This document shows, piece after piece, positions 43,926 to 56,511 of a stretch of 64,000 nt of DNA (positions within the stretch are counted from its first letter, which is position 1; each line of letters begins with the position of its first letter). The notes beneath the pieces were generated by a model. That model was not told where the DNA came from. It was given only the letters and a program-made list of their open reading frames with translations, and made no database searches. The stretch covers positions 62,001-126,000 of the forward strand of contig NZ_JASXSZ010000003.1 in NCBI RefSeq assembly GCF_030315975.1. Direction: 5' to 3'. Source of the stretch: Microbacterium candidum (lineage in GTDB: Bacteria; Actinomycetota; Actinomycetes; Actinomycetales; Microbacteriaceae). Made by a program: the position numbers and the translations under genes.

Positions 43926-44966
43926 ATGGTCTCAGAGCGAGGGCTGCAGGTGCTCCGCGCCATCGTGGAGGACTACGTCGAGACGCGTGAGCCGGTGGGC
44001 AGCAAGACCATCGTCGACCGGCATGCCTTCGGCGTGTCGGCGGCGACCATCCGCAACGACATGGCCCTGCTGGAGGACGAGGAGCTGATCGCGGCTCCGC
44101 ACACATCGTCCGGGCGCGTGCCGACGGACAAGGGCTATCGCGTCTTCGTCGACCACCTGGCGGAGCTCCGTCCGCTGTCGCAGGCCCAGCGCTCCGCGAT
44201 CGCCGACTTCCTCGACGGTCCAGGCGACGACCTCGACGACGTGCTCGTGCGCACCGTGCGTGCGCTGACGCGACTCACCGGACAGGTCGCGCTCGTGCAA
44301 TATCCGTCGTTCGCTCGCGCCAGCGTCTCGCACGTCGAGCTCGTCGCACTCGGCGGGGGGCGGCTCGTGGTCATCCTCGTCACGGACACCGGCCGCGTGT
44401 CGCAGCGCATGGCCGCCTTCCGAGCGGATCTCTCCGAGACGGATGCGGCGCGCCTGCGCACGCACCTCGCCACCCTCGTCACCGGCCGCGGTGTGCGGGA
44501 GGGGGCGCAGCGCGTGGCAGATGCGCTGGCGGCTCCCGATGTCGACGCGACGACGGCAGCACTCCTGCGCATCGTCGGCGAAGAGCTCGAGGAGTTCCGC
44601 CAGGACAGGCTCGTGATGGCCGGCGCCGCCAACCTCGCCCGCCGCGAGGAGGACTTCCGCGGCAGCATCTATCCGCTGCTCGAGGCCATCGAAGAACAGG
44701 TGACCCTGCTGCGTCTCATGAGCGAGATGGTCGCCGACGAGCACGGACTGTCGGCGAGCATCGGCCGGGAGAACGCGGCGTTCGGGCTGGCCGAGGCATC
44801 CGTCGTCGCGAGCGACTACACGCCCGGCGAGTACGACGCGGCCGGAATCGCCCGTGTCGGACTCCTCGGCCCCACCCGCATGGACTATCCCACCAACCTC
44901 GCGGCGGTTCGCGCCGTCGCGCGCTATCTCAGCCGGCTGCTCGAAGACGACGAGCTTGCCCGCTGA
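43926..44966 (+). CDS. hrcA: heat-inducible transcriptional repressor HrcA
   Basis: 346 residues from ATG 43926, preceded by GGGAGG. The N-terminal winged helix reads ERGLQVLRAIVEDYVETREPVGSKTI and SAATIRNDMALLEDEELI, with HTSSGRVPTDKGYRVFVD following; the C-terminal GAF-like part contains RVGLLGPTRMDYP. HrcA represses CIRCE-controlled chaperone genes and a CIRCE lies 27 bases upstream, so it represses itself and dnaJ. Stop at 44966 is 48 bases before dnaJ. Confidence 0.96.
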   Translation: MVSERGLQVLRAIVEDYVETREPVGSKTIVDRHAFGVSAATIRNDMALLEDEELIAAPHTSSGRVPTDKGYRVFVDHLAELRPLSQAQRSAIADFLDGPGDDLDDVLVRTVRALTRLTGQVALVQYPSFARASVSHVELVALGGGRLVVILVTDTGRVSQRMAAFRADLSETDAARLRTHLATLVTGRGVREGAQRVADALAAPDVDATTAALLRIVGEELEEFRQDRLVMAGAANLARREEDFRGSIYPLLEAIEEQVTLLRLMSEMVADEHGLSASIGRENAAFGLAEASVVASDYTPGEYDAAGIARVGLLGPTRMDYPTNLAAVRAVARYLSRLLEDDELAR

Positions 44967-45014
44967 ACACGCTCCACCGAACGAACCGCGCCCCGGCGCG
45001 GCAGGAAGGCGATT

Positions 45015-46127
45015 GTGGCTGACCACTACGAGGTCCTCGGCGTCTCGCGCGATGCGACGCCCGAGGAGATCAAGAAGGCGTACCGCAGGCTCGCGCGCGA
45101 GCTGCACCCGGACGTCAACCCCGGGGCGGAGGCGGAGGAGCGGTTCAAGCTCGTCACGCACGCCTACGACGTGCTGAGCGACCCCGAGCAGCGCCGCCGC
45201 TACGACATGGGCGGCGACCAGCCGTTCGGGGGTCAGGGCGGCTTCGGCGGGTTCGGCGACATCTTCGAGACCTTCTTCGGCGCGGCGGCAGGCGGCGGGC
45301 GCGGCGGGCGGCCGCGGTCGCGGCGCGAGCGCGGACAGGACGCCCTCGTGCGCGTGACGCTGCAGCTCGACGACGTCGTCTTCGGTGCGCATCGCGACCT
45401 CGAGGTCGACACGGCGGTCCTGTGCGACACGTGTGAGGGCTCGTGCTGCCAGCCCGGCACCTCGCCCGTCACATGCGACATCTGCCAGGGCACCGGCCAC
45501 GTCCGCCAGACCGTGCGGAGCCTCCTCGGCAACGTCGTCACGACGCAGCCGTGCTCGGTGTGCCAGGGCTACGGCACCACCATCCCGTACCCGTGTGCGA
45601 CGTGCCAGGGCCAGGGTCGCGTGCGCGCCCGTCGCACCGTTTCGGTCGACATCCCCGCCGGCGTCGAGACGGGCCTGCGTCTGCAGCTGCCCGGCTCCGG
45701 CGAGGTCGGCCCCGGCGGTGGACCCAACGGCGACCTCTACATCGAGGTCTCCGTCGCGAACCACGAGGTGTTCAGCCGCGAGGGCGACGATCTGCTCGCC
45801 ACCCTCGAGGTGTCGATGCCCGACGCGATCCTGGGCGCGCAGACCACGATCGACTCCCTCGACGGCAAGGTCGACCTCGAGATCCGCCCCGGTGTGCAGA
45901 GCGGCGACGTCCTGACGATCAAGGGCCGTGGCATCACGCCGCTGCGCGGCTCGCAGCGCGGCGACCTGCGGGTCGGCGTGCACGTCGTCACGCCGACGCG
46001 CCTCGACGCCAAGGAGCGCGCGCTCATCGAGGACTTCAAGAAGCGCACCAAGGCGCCTGGTCCCCAGCTCGCCCAGTTCCACCAGGGGCTGTTCGCGAAG
46101 CTGCGCGACCGGTTCCGGAACGGCTGA
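45015..46127 (+). CDS. dnaJ: chaperone DnaJ
   Basis: 370 residues. J domain with HPD at 31-33 (ARELHPDVN), a Gly/Phe-rich segment ([13 protein letters not shown]), a zinc domain and a C-terminal substrate domain. Three of the four zinc motifs are canonical ([24 protein letters not shown]); the first reads CDTCEGSC, with Cys in place of the usual final Gly. It lies behind hrcA with neither grpE nor dnaK nearby, the layout of the second actinobacterial DnaJ. GTG start after GGAAGG. Confidence 0.95.
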   Translation: MADHYEVLGVSRDATPEEIKKAYRRLARELHPDVNPGAEAEERFKLVTHAYDVLSDPEQRRRYDMGGDQPFGGQGGFGGFGDIFETFFGAAAGGGRGGRPRSRRERGQDALVRVTLQLDDVVFGAHRDLEVDTAVLCDTCEGSCCQPGTSPVTCDICQGTGHVRQTVRSLLGNVVTTQPCSVCQGYGTTIPYPCATCQGQGRVRARRTVSVDIPAGVETGLRLQLPGSGEVGPGGGPNGDLYIEVSVANHEVFSREGDDLLATLEVSMPDAILGAQTTIDSLDGKVDLEIRPGVQSGDVLTIKGRGITPLRGSQRGDLRVGVHVVTPTRLDAKERALIEDFKKRTKAPGPQLAQFHQGLFAKLRDRFRNG

Positions 46128-46130
46128 TCC

Positions 46131-46865
46131 GTGGCGCTGCACTTCCTGCTCGAGGACGCCCCGGATGCGCGCTCCGGCGACACCGTCACGCTGATCGGCG
46201 CGGAGGCGCACCATGCGGCCACCGTCCGCCGCGTGCGGATCGGCGAGGACGTCACGATCGGCGACGGCCGGGGGATGTGGCTCACGTGTGTCGTCTCGTC
46301 GGTGCAGCCGAAGGCGGTCGAGGTGACCGTGATGGCACGTCGTGACGAGCTGGCCGCGGCACCCCGCATCCTGCTCGTCCAAGCGCTCGCGAAGGGCGAT
46401 CGCGACGAGCTCGCGATCCAAGCGGCCACGGAGCTCGGCGTCGACGAGATCGTGCCGTGGCAGGCGGAGCGCTCCGTGTCGCGATGGGATGCGGCCAAGG
46501 CCGCCAAGGGGCGCGCGCGCTGGGAGACGATCGTGCGCGAGGCGTCGAAGCAGGCGCACCGCGCGTGGCTGCCGACCGTGGCATCCATCGCCTCCACCGC
46601 CGACGTCGCGGCGCTCGCGCGTGCGGGCGCGACGGTGCTGGTGCTCGAACCGACGGGCGACTCCGCGCTCACCGCCGCCGAACTCCCGGCGGACGCCGAC
46701 GTCATCCTGGTCGTCGGCCCCGAGGGCGGGATCTCCGGCAAGGAGCTCGAGGCGTTCGAGGATGCCGGGGCGCGCATCGTGCGACTCGGATCGACCGTGC
46801 TCCGCACCTCCACCGCGGGACCGGCGGCGGTCTCGGTCGTCAGCGCCCGCCTCGGCCGCTGGTGA
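46131..46865 (+). CDS. rsmE: 16S rRNA (uracil-1498-N3)-methyltransferase
   Basis: 244 residues of the SPOUT methyltransferase family. Marks are EAHHAATVRRVRIGEDVTIGDG (N-terminal PUA-like part), QALAKGDRDELAIQAATELGVDEIVPW, EASKQAHRAWLP, VVGPEGGISGKELEAF and LRTSTAGPAAVSVV forming the knotted SAM site. It starts 3 bases after dnaJ, the usual linkage. Confidence 0.95.
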   Translation: MALHFLLEDAPDARSGDTVTLIGAEAHHAATVRRVRIGEDVTIGDGRGMWLTCVVSSVQPKAVEVTVMARRDELAAAPRILLVQALAKGDRDELAIQAATELGVDEIVPWQAERSVSRWDAAKAAKGRARWETIVREASKQAHRAWLPTVASIASTADVAALARAGATVLVLEPTGDSALTAAELPADADVILVVGPEGGISGKELEAFEDAGARIVRLGSTVLRTSTAGPAAVSVVSARLGRW

Positions 46866-46888
46866 CGAGCCGTCGATAGACTTTCAGA

Positions 46889-47236
46889 ATGACCGAACCG
46901 TCGATCTTCACGCGCATCCTCACCGGCGAGATCCCGTCGGAGATCCTCGCGCAGACCGACAACGTGTTCGTCATCCGCGACATCGCACCCAAAGCGCCGG
47001 TGCACCTCCTCGTGATCCCGAAGACCCCGCGGTACCGCGATGTCGTCGAGCTCGCCGCGGGAGACCCGGCGCTGCTCGCGGAGGTCGTCTCCGTGGCGAA
47101 CAAGGCAGCCGCGGAGCACGCGCGCGGCGACTTCCGACTCGTCTTCAACACGGGCGCCGGCGCCGGCCAGACCATCTACCACGTGCACGCCCACGTCCTC
47201 GCGGGCGACCTCGACGAAGCGAGCCTCGGTGCCTGA
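46889..47236 (+). CDS. HIT domain nucleotide hydrolase/transferase
   Basis: 115 residues with the histidine triad HVHAHV near the C-terminus and the opening SIFTRILTGEIPSEILAQTD. Hint-type enzymes hydrolyse adenosine phosphoramidates. TAGACT ends 6 bases before ATG 46889, marking an internal promoter for the HIT-phoH-ybeY group. The gene overlaps phoH by 8 bases. Confidence 0.94.
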   Translation: MTEPSIFTRILTGEIPSEILAQTDNVFVIRDIAPKAPVHLLVIPKTPRYRDVVELAAGDPALLAEVVSVANKAAAEHARGDFRLVFNTGAGAGQTIYHVHAHVLAGDLDEASLGA

Positions 47237-48320
47237 CACCCCCGACGAATCGACCCGCACGACCGCGCAGGTGTATGCCGACGGCATCGCCATGGTGCAG
47301 CTGCTCGGTCCGCAGGATCGTCTGCTGCGGGTGGTGGAGCGTGAGCACCCGGATGTCGACGTGCATGTGCGCGGCAACGAGATCACGCTGACCGGGGAGG
47401 CCCCGGCGGTCGCCGCGGCGCGCAACCTCGTCGAGGAGCTCATCTCCATGACGCGGGCGGGCCAGGGCCTCGATCCGGTCGACGTCGTCTCCGCGGGCCG
47501 CATCCTGCAGTCCGAGACCGGATCGCGCCCGTCGGACGTCCTCGGCGAAGCGATCCTGTCCTCCCGCGGCAAGGTGATCCGGCCGAAGACCCTGGGCCAG
47601 AAGTCCTATGTCGACGCGATCGAGGAGAACACGATCGTCTTCGGCATCGGCCCCGCCGGCACCGGCAAGACGTACCTCGCGATGGCGAAAGCTGTCCAGG
47701 CGCTGCAGCGCAAGGAGGTCAGCCGCATCATCCTCAGTCGTCCGGCGATCGAGGCGGGGGAGCGGCTCGGGTTCCTGCCCGGCACCCTCTCCGACAAGAT
47801 CGACCCGTACCTGCGACCGCTGTACGACGCGCTCAACGAGATGATGGACCCCGAACTCGTCCCGAAGCTCATGGCGACCGGCACGATCGAGGTCGCGCCT
47901 CTGGCGTATATGCGTGGAAGGACGCTCAACGATTCCTTCGTCGTGCTCGACGAGGCGCAGAACACGACGCCCGAGCAGATGAAGATGTTCCTCACGCGCC
48001 TCGGGTTCGGCACGCGCATGGTCGTCACGGGCGACATCACACAGATCGATCTCCCGCAGGGCGCGTCGGGCCTGCGGCTCGTGACGCGCGTGCTGAAGGA
48101 CATCGACGACATCCACTTCTCGTACCTCACGAGCCAGGACGTCGTCCGGCACAACCTCGTCGGCCGCATCGTCGACGCGTACACCGAATACGACGAGACC
48201 CGGTTGGCCGCCCGCCGCGAACGCGACGAGGCCAGCGAGTTCGCCAACCGCGCCGAGCGGCGCGGTGCCCAGCGCGGCGCGGGTCCGCGCGATCACCTCC
48301 CCGGAAGGCCACGCCGATGA
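47229..48320 (+). CDS. phoH: PhoH family ATPase (PhoH-like)
   Basis: 363 residues from GTG 47229, inside the end of the HIT gene. An N-terminal KH-like region (VEREHPDVDVHVRGNEITLTG) precedes the PhoH ATPase: GPAGTGKTYLAMAKAV near 141, LSRPAIEAGERLGFLPGTL, Walker B VVLDEAQNTTPEQMKMFLTR and VVTGDITQIDLP. Linked to ybeY as in most bacteria, it probably works in RNA handling or ribosome maturation. Its stop overlaps ybeY (ATGA). Confidence 0.94.
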   Translation: MPDTPDESTRTTAQVYADGIAMVQLLGPQDRLLRVVEREHPDVDVHVRGNEITLTGEAPAVAAARNLVEELISMTRAGQGLDPVDVVSAGRILQSETGSRPSDVLGEAILSSRGKVIRPKTLGQKSYVDAIEENTIVFGIGPAGTGKTYLAMAKAVQALQRKEVSRIILSRPAIEAGERLGFLPGTLSDKIDPYLRPLYDALNEMMDPELVPKLMATGTIEVAPLAYMRGRTLNDSFVVLDEAQNTTPEQMKMFLTRLGFGTRMVVTGDITQIDLPQGASGLRLVTRVLKDIDDIHFSYLTSQDVVRHNLVGRIVDAYTEYDETRLAARRERDEASEFANRAERRGAQRGAGPRDHLPGRPRR

Positions 48321-48787
48321 CGATCGAGATCACCAACGAGTCGGGATACGCCGTCGACGAGACGGTGCTGCTGCGCCTCATGGAGTACGACCTCGCGCAG
48401 CTCCACGTGAGCGCCGACGCCGACCTCGCGATCCTCCTCGTCGACGAGGGCGCGATGGAGGCCCTGCACGTGCAGTGGATGGACGAGCCCGGCCCGACCG
48501 ATGTCCTGAGCTTCCCGATGGACGAGCTGCGCCCAGGGACCGAGGACATGCCGACCCCGCCCGGACTCCTGGGCGACATCGTGCTGTGCCCGCAGGTCGC
48601 CGAGACCCAGGCCGCGGCGGCGAAGCACACGACTCTCGACGAGCTCGTGCTCCTCACGACCCACGGGCTTCTCCACCTTCTCGGCTACGACCACGCCGAG
48701 CCGGAGGAGAAGCGCGAGATGTTCGCGCTGCAGGGGGAGCTCATCTCGGGCTTCCAGGCGGCGGAACACCATCGACCGCGCGCATGA
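48317..48787 (+). CDS. ybeY: endoribonuclease YbeY
   Basis: 156 residues. The zinc-binding motif HGLLHLLGYDHAEPEE is complete (HGxLHLxGYDH), preceded by TDVLSFPMDEL and LLGDIVLCPQVA. YbeY processes rRNA ends and acts in ribosome quality control. It overlaps phoH by 4 bases and the next gene by 4 bases (ATGA, 48784-48787), forming a tightly coupled operon ending at era. Confidence 0.96.
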   Translation: MTIEITNESGYAVDETVLLRLMEYDLAQLHVSADADLAILLVDEGAMEALHVQWMDEPGPTDVLSFPMDELRPGTEDMPTPPGLLGDIVLCPQVAETQAAAAKHTTLDELVLLTTHGLLHLLGYDHAEPEEKREMFALQGELISGFQAAEHHRPRA

Positions 48788-50071
48788 CCGCAGTCCTCCT
48801 CCTCGTCGCCGCGCTCATCCTGGTCGCCTTCGGCGGCCTGATGGCGGCGGATGACGCGGCCCTCGGGGTCACGTCGCGCCAGGACCTGCTCGACCTCGCC
48901 GACGAGGGCCGCAACGCCGATGCGCTGCGGCGCATCGCGGAGGACACCGACGAGCACGTCAACGCCGTCGTCTTCATCCGTGTCTTCGTGGAGACGGCCG
49001 CGGCAGTACTCGTCACCGTCGCGTTCACGCTGCTGTTCGACAGCATCTGGTGGGCGATGCTCGCCGCCGTCATCCTGATGACCGGCACGTCGTTCGTCGT
49101 CGTCGGGGCGAGCCCCCGCGCGACGGGCCGCACGCACGCGAAGGGCCTCCTGCGCGCGACGGCACCCGTCATCCGCGCAGTCCGCGTCATCCTCGGCCCC
49201 CTCGCCGGCGCGCTCGTCGCGCTCGGATCGCGGGTGTCGCCGGGGAACGGGCGTGCCGCGTCCTTCGCGTCGGAGGAGCAGCTGCTCAGCATGGTCGACG
49301 AGGCCGCGTCGCACGACCTCATCGAGGAGGACGACCGCGAGCTCATCCACTCGGTCTTCGACTTCACCGATACGTACGTCCGCGCCGTGATGGTGCCGCG
49401 CACCGACATGGTGACAGTGGATGCCTCGGCCCGCACGCGTCAGGCGATGGAGCAGTTCCTCGAACGCGGCGTCTCGCGCATGCCCGTCGTCGACGGCGAC
49501 GACATCGTGGGCGTGCTGTATCTGAAGGACCTCGTGCAGTTCGGGTTCCGCGACGAGACGGGGTGGCGTGATGCCTCCATCGCCCCGATCGCCCGGCCGC
49601 CGCTGTTCGTCCCGGAGTCGATGCGCGCGGAGACGCTGCTGCAGCAGATGAAGCGCGAAGCCGTCCACGTGTGCATCGTCGTGGACGAGTACGGCGGGAT
49701 CGCCGGCCTCGTCACGCTGGAGGACCTCATCGAGGAGCTGGTGGGCGAGATCGAGGACGAGTACGACGCGCGGGCGCGCGAGGTCGTCGAGCTCGAACCC
49801 GGCCGCTACCGGGTGAGCGCGCGGCTTCCGCTCGACGAGGTCGGGGAGCTGTTCGGCCTCGACCTGGAGGACGAGGACGTCGACTCGATCGGCGGACTCC
49901 TCGGCAAGGCGCTCGGCGCCGTCCCGCAGCCGGGAGCGACCGCGCGCGCAGACGGACTGCTGCTGACCGGCGGCGCGTCACGCGGCCGCGGGCGCGGCAT
50001 CGCCACCGTGTTCGTCGAACGCGCACCGGACGCACACCCCCGGACCGGGGAGATCAAGAAAGTGGACTCAC

Positions 50072-50079
<8 letters not shown>
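48784..50079 (+). CDS. CNNM/CorC-type membrane protein with CBS domains
   Basis: 431 residues. The N-terminal CNNM region has three or four hydrophobic segments (LLLVAALILVAFGGLMAADD, AAAVLVTVAFTLLFDSIWW). Then come two CBS domains (YVRAVMVPRTDMVTVDAS, FLERGVSRMPVVDGDDIVG, VCIVVDEYGGIAGLVTLEDLIEELVGEI) and a C-terminal CorC/HlyC domain (SIGGLLGKALGAVPQPG). The family transports or regulates Mg2+; the older name hemolysin is misleading. It overlaps era by 8 bases. Confidence 0.93.
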
Positions 50080-52913
<2,834 letters not shown>

Positions 52914-52943
52914 CTCTCCGTCCAGCTCCGGAATCCTGATCCG

Positions 52944-53012
52944 CCGAGACAGGGGATTCCCGTCGAGACAGGGTGGTACGCCCCCGGTTTCGGCCAGGAT
53001 CCCCTGTCTCGG
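52944..53012. repeat. intergenic repeat cluster with CGAGACAGGG units
   Basis: CCGAGACAGGGGAT (52944-52957) has an exact inverted copy ATCCCCTGTCTCGG at 52999-53012. A third unit, CGAGACAGGG, lies between them at 52964-52973 in direct orientation to the first. The block occupies the gap between leuA and the convergent membrane protein gene, so it may also act as a terminator; the sequence looks like a short palindromic intergenic repeat. Confidence 0.7.
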
Positions 53013-53075
53013 GATGAGGGTCGGGCACTCGGGATGGCGGAGTGGTCCGCGGGGTGGAGGACGCAGCGATGCGGA

Positions 53076-53771
53076 TCACTCGTCGGGCGGCTTGACGATC
53101 GGGATGGCGCTCGTCTCCACCGCGACCTTGCGGCGATAGAGCATGCGCTGCTCCGGCAGCGACAGGTCGAAGATCACCGCCAGCAGCCGCACGACGGTGG
53201 TCACAGCGATGCCGACGATCGCGGAGATCGTCGGTGACACGCCCGACACCTGCAGGACGGTGAGCACGACGCATCCACCGCCCGCGGCCACCGCGTAGAG
53301 CGAGCCGACGTGCATGATCGCGACGGGGAGACCCACGAGGACGTCTCGGAGGACTCCGCCGCCCACTGCCGCGCACACCCCGACGAAGACGGCGGGCACG
53401 ACGGGCAGTCCGAAGGCCAGGGCCTTGCTGGTGCCGAACGCACCGAAGAGGCCGATCACCACCGCATCCAACGCGACGATCGCCGCGTTGAGGCGCTGGA
53501 ACACTCCCGCCAGCAGCATCCCCAGAAGGGCTGCGCCGGTCGCCGTGAGCAGATACCAATTGCTCTGCAGGGAGGACGGGAGCAGGTTCAGAAGCAGGTC
53601 GCGGATGAGGCCGCCGCCCATCCCGACCATGATGCCGATGATGGCGACCCCGAGGAAGTCCAGGCGGCGCTGTCCGCGGAAGCCGGAAGCGAACAGCGCC
53701 CCCTGGAGCCCGCCCAGGCCCACACCGAGGAGGTCCGCCCACAGCGGGATGACGAATGTCGGCTCGTTCAC
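53076..53771 (-). CDS. UPF0126/TRIC-type membrane channel protein
   Basis: 231 residues with about seven hydrophobic segments and the twofold repeat of the family: [21 protein letters not shown] in the first half and [23 protein letters not shown] [18 protein letters not shown] in the second. Prokaryotic TRIC proteins are trimeric K+ channels, with glycine motifs GGGxxRD lining the pore; this makes a monovalent cation channel likely. GTG 53771 has GACAAT ending 6 bases upstream. It is divergent from recO with only 36 bases between starts. Confidence 0.9.
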   Translation of the reverse strand: MNEPTFVIPLWADLLGVGLGGLQGALFASGFRGQRRLDFLGVAIIGIMVGMGGGLIRDLLLNLLPSSLQSNWYLLTATGAALLGMLLAGVFQRLNAAIVALDAVVIGLFGAFGTSKALAFGLPVVPAVFVGVCAAVGGGVLRDVLVGLPVAIMHVGSLYAVAAGGGCVVLTVLQVSGVSPTISAIVGIAVTTVVRLLAVIFDLSLPEQRMLYRRKVAVETSAIPIVKPPDE

Positions 53772-53777
53772 GCATCC

Positions 53778-53801
53778 ATTGTCCAGCCCGGCCGGGATAA
53801 T
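53778..53801. promoter_or_regulatory. back-to-back promoters of the TRIC-like gene and recO
   Basis: On the minus strand GACAAT (53783-53778) and on the plus strand GATAAT (53796-53801) each end 6 bases before a GTG start. The two hexamers are only 12 bases apart, so RNA polymerases cannot occupy both promoters at once. Confidence 0.6.
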
Positions 53802-53807
53802 CGATGT

Positions 53808-54533
53808 GTGCCCACCTATCGTGACGAGATCGTCGTGCTGCGCACGCACAAGCTCGGCGAGGCGGATCGCATCGTGACGATGCTGAGCCGCACCCACGGC
53901 AAGCTGCGCGCGGTCGCCAAGGGCGTGCGGCGCACGTCGTCGCGCTTCGGTGCGCGGCTCGAGCCGTTCATGGTGGCCGACGTGCAGCTGTACGTCGGAC
54001 GCTCGCTCGACATCGTGCAGCAGGCGGAGTCCCTCGGCTCCTACGGCGCCGAGATCGCGGCGCACTACGACCGCTACACGTCCGCGAATGCGATGGTGGA
54101 GGCCGCCGATCGGCTCAACGAGGCTGAAGCGACGCCGCAGCAGTATCTGCTGCTCGTCGGCGGTCTGCGGGCACTGGCGCGCGGCGAACACGCTCCGCGC
54201 AGTATCCTCGATTCGTACCTGCTGCGCGCGATGGCGCTGTCCGGCTGGGCGCCGGGTCTCGACGACTGCGCGCGCTGCGGCAAGACCGGCCCTCACGAGT
54301 GGTTCGTCGCGCAGCTCGGCGGCATCGTGTGCGGCGACTGCGCGCCGGTCGGTTCCGCGCGCGTCACCCCGGAGGCCGGTGATGTCATGCGCGCGCTGCT
54401 GTCCGGCGACTGGGCGGTCATCGAGGCCGCGCCGGAGCGGGCGACGGCCGCGGCATCCGGCATGATCGCCGCGTACGTGCAGTGGCATCTGGAACGCGGC
54501 ATCCGGTCGCTCGAGCATGTGGAGGCGGGATGA
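53808..54533 (+). CDS. recO: DNA repair protein RecO
   Basis: 241 residues from GTG 53808. The OB-fold N-terminus reads [22 protein letters not shown] and [18 protein letters not shown]; the C-terminal helical domain holds a zinc site CARCG...CGDC. RecO loads RecA on SSB-coated gaps and anneals strands. GATAAT ends 6 bases before the start, so it is probably leaderless. The stop overlaps uppS (ATGA), conserved in actinobacteria. Confidence 0.95.
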   Translation: MPTYRDEIVVLRTHKLGEADRIVTMLSRTHGKLRAVAKGVRRTSSRFGARLEPFMVADVQLYVGRSLDIVQQAESLGSYGAEIAAHYDRYTSANAMVEAADRLNEAEATPQQYLLLVGGLRALARGEHAPRSILDSYLLRAMALSGWAPGLDDCARCGKTGPHEWFVAQLGGIVCGDCAPVGSARVTPEAGDVMRALLSGDWAVIEAAPERATAAASGMIAAYVQWHLERGIRSLEHVEAG

Positions 54534-55357
54534 GCCCGAAGCCGTTCACCAGCAAGGAGGCGGCGCCGTACCGGCCCCTGGACTGGACCGGCATCTATCC
54601 GCCGGCGTTCCCCAAGGGCTCGGTCCCCGCACACGTCGCGATCGTCATGGACGGCAACGGACGCTGGGCGAACCGTCGCGGCCTCTCTCGCATCGAGGGG
54701 CACAAGGCGGGGGAGGAGGTTATCCTCGATGTCGTCGCGGGTGCCATCCAGGCCGGCGTCACGCACATCTCGCTCTACGCGTTCTCGACCGAGAACTGGG
54801 CCCGCTCGCCCGAAGAGGTGCGCTTCCTCATGGGCTTCAACCGCGATGTGCTGCGCCGTCGTCGGGACCAGCTCAACGAGTGGAACGTGCGGGTCCGCTG
54901 GGCGGGACGGAAGCCGCGTCTGTGGGGCTCCGTCATCAAGGAGCTGCAGGTCGCCGAAGAGCTCACGAAGCACAACACCGGGCTCACGCTCACGATGTGC
55001 GTCAACTACGGCGGACGCGTCGAGATCGTGGATGCGATGCGCTCGCTCGGCGAGGAGATCGCCGCCGGGCGGCTGAAGCCCTCGGCGATCACCGAGAAGC
55101 TCATCCGCCGCAATCTCTACGTGCGGGACATGCCCGACGTCGACCTCTTCATCCGCTCGAGCGGCGAGCAGCGCTCGTCGAACTTCATGCTGTGGGAGTC
55201 CGCCTACGCCGAGTTCGTCTTCCTCGACACGCTGTGGCCGGACTTCACGCGCACTGAGCTGTGGAGGGCGATCGGGCTGTACCTCGACCGCGACCGGCGG
55301 TTCGGCGGGGCGGTCGACACGCCGGACGCATCGGATTCAGCCGACATCGCTCTCTGA
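54530..55357 (+). CDS. uppS: isoprenyl transferase (undecaprenyl diphosphate synthase family)
   Basis: 275 residues. Makes the cis-polyprenyl carrier for wall synthesis. The catalytic Asp41 lies in [15 protein letters not shown]; further motifs are [33 protein letters not shown] and the C-terminal WPDF. Actinobacteria have two cis-prenyl synthases (short and decaprenyl type), so product length is not certain. It is coupled to recO by a 4-base overlap. Its 3' end overlaps the convergent CorA-like gene by 21 bases. Confidence 0.94.
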   Translation: MSPKPFTSKEAAPYRPLDWTGIYPPAFPKGSVPAHVAIVMDGNGRWANRRGLSRIEGHKAGEEVILDVVAGAIQAGVTHISLYAFSTENWARSPEEVRFLMGFNRDVLRRRRDQLNEWNVRVRWAGRKPRLWGSVIKELQVAEELTKHNTGLTLTMCVNYGGRVEIVDAMRSLGEEIAAGRLKPSAITEKLIRRNLYVRDMPDVDLFIRSSGEQRSSNFMLWESAYAEFVFLDTLWPDFTRTELWRAIGLYLDRDRRFGGAVDTPDASDSADIAL

Positions 55358-56386
55358 GCGTCGCCACTTCGACGCCGGGGACTTCGCGACGGCGTCCTGC
55401 CGGTCGGTGTCGCGGCGCAGCCACCACAGGAGGAGCACCAGCGGGATGAGCAGACCACCGATCCCGTAGACGAGGAACGGCACGACGCCGGTCATGTGAT
55501 CGACGAGCCACGAGAAGTTCTGGCCGAAGAACCCCGTGATGAAGGTTAGCGGCAGGAACACGGTCGCGAGCACTGTGAGCCGCTCCATCGTCGCGTTCTG
55601 GCGCACGCCGACGCGGGTCTGCTCCACCGAGATGACCGACAGGTTCGCCTCCAGGACGGTGCCGAGGAGGTCGCGCTGGGCCGCCACCTCCTCGTTGATC
55701 AACGTCAGGTGGTCCTGGACGTCACGCAGGTACGGCTGCAGCACGTCCGGACCGGTCTGGCGCTCGGCTGTCGCGACCACGGCGAGGAGAGGATGCACGG
55801 CACGGTAGAAGTCCGTCGCCTCCCGGCGGAGCGAATAGATCCGCTCGGTGGGTGCGGCACTGCCCGAGAACACCGTCGCCTCGATCTCGTCGATGTCGTG
55901 CTCGAGGCCCGCGACGACCGGCGCATACCCGTCCACGACCTGATCCAGGATCGCCCAGAGCGCGGCAGGACTGCCGGCGGCGAGGAGTTCCGGCCGCTGC
56001 TCGAGCCGGAGGCGCGCCCCGTGCAGTTCGCTGCCGACACCCTGTCGGACGGTGATGACGAACGTCGGCGCCAGGAACACGCTGATCTCGCCGAACTCCA
56101 CCTCCTCGGCGGCATCGTCGTATCGGGCGGTGCGCAGGATCACGAGCTGCACATCCTGGTCGTAGGACTCGATCTTCGGTCGCATGTGGAACGTCTGCGC
56201 GTCCTCCACCGCGAGCTCATGCAGACCGAAGGTCGCGCGCACCTGTGCCAGCTCCGCAGGGTCCGGTTCGAAGAGTCCGAGCCAGACGAATCCGCCCTGT
56301 TCGCACAGGGCGGCGGCATCCTGGAGTGCGACCGGCCCTTCGCCCTGCCTGCGGCCGTCGACGTAGTGTGCGCAATCGATGATCAT
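55337..56386 (-). CDS. CorA-family Mg2+/divalent cation channel, GQN variant
   Basis: 349 residues. An N-terminal cytosolic domain ([17 protein letters not shown]) precedes a long helix and two C-terminal membrane segments. The canonical GMN selectivity motif is replaced by GQN (288-290) in [10 protein letters not shown], so ion preference may differ from classic Cor[12 protein letters not shown] marks the end of the first membrane helix. ATG 56386 has GGAGG 6 bases upstream. The last 21 bases overlap uppS on the other strand. Confidence 0.92.
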   Translation of the reverse strand: MIIDCAHYVDGRRQGEGPVALQDAAALCEQGGFVWLGLFEPDPAELAQVRATFGLHELAVEDAQTFHMRPKIESYDQDVQLVILRTARYDDAAEEVEFGEISVFLAPTFVITVRQGVGSELHGARLRLEQRPELLAAGSPAALWAILDQVVDGYAPVVAGLEHDIDEIEATVFSGSAAPTERIYSLRREATDFYRAVHPLLAVVATAERQTGPDVLQPYLRDVQDHLTLINEEVAAQRDLLGTVLEANLSVISVEQTRVGVRQNATMERLTVLATVFLPLTFITGFFGQNFSWLVDHMTGVVPFLVYGIGGLLIPLVLLLWWLRRDTDRQDAVAKSPASKWRRSESDVG

Positions 56387-56511
56387 GGGTGCCTCCGTGC
56401 CAGAGCCCGGCGGGTGCCGGTCGGGGTCATTATCGACGCAATGCTTGTGCTCGCCGTGATTCGACGCATGCGAGGGAATAGATGCCGCACGCGCCCTGGT
56501 TGGATGGTGTT

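Noticed and set aside
43932..46559. 875-residue minus-strand frame opposite hrcA, dnaJ and rsmE
   Set aside because: Antisense to three conserved genes with clear motifs and a CIRCE element on the plus strand.
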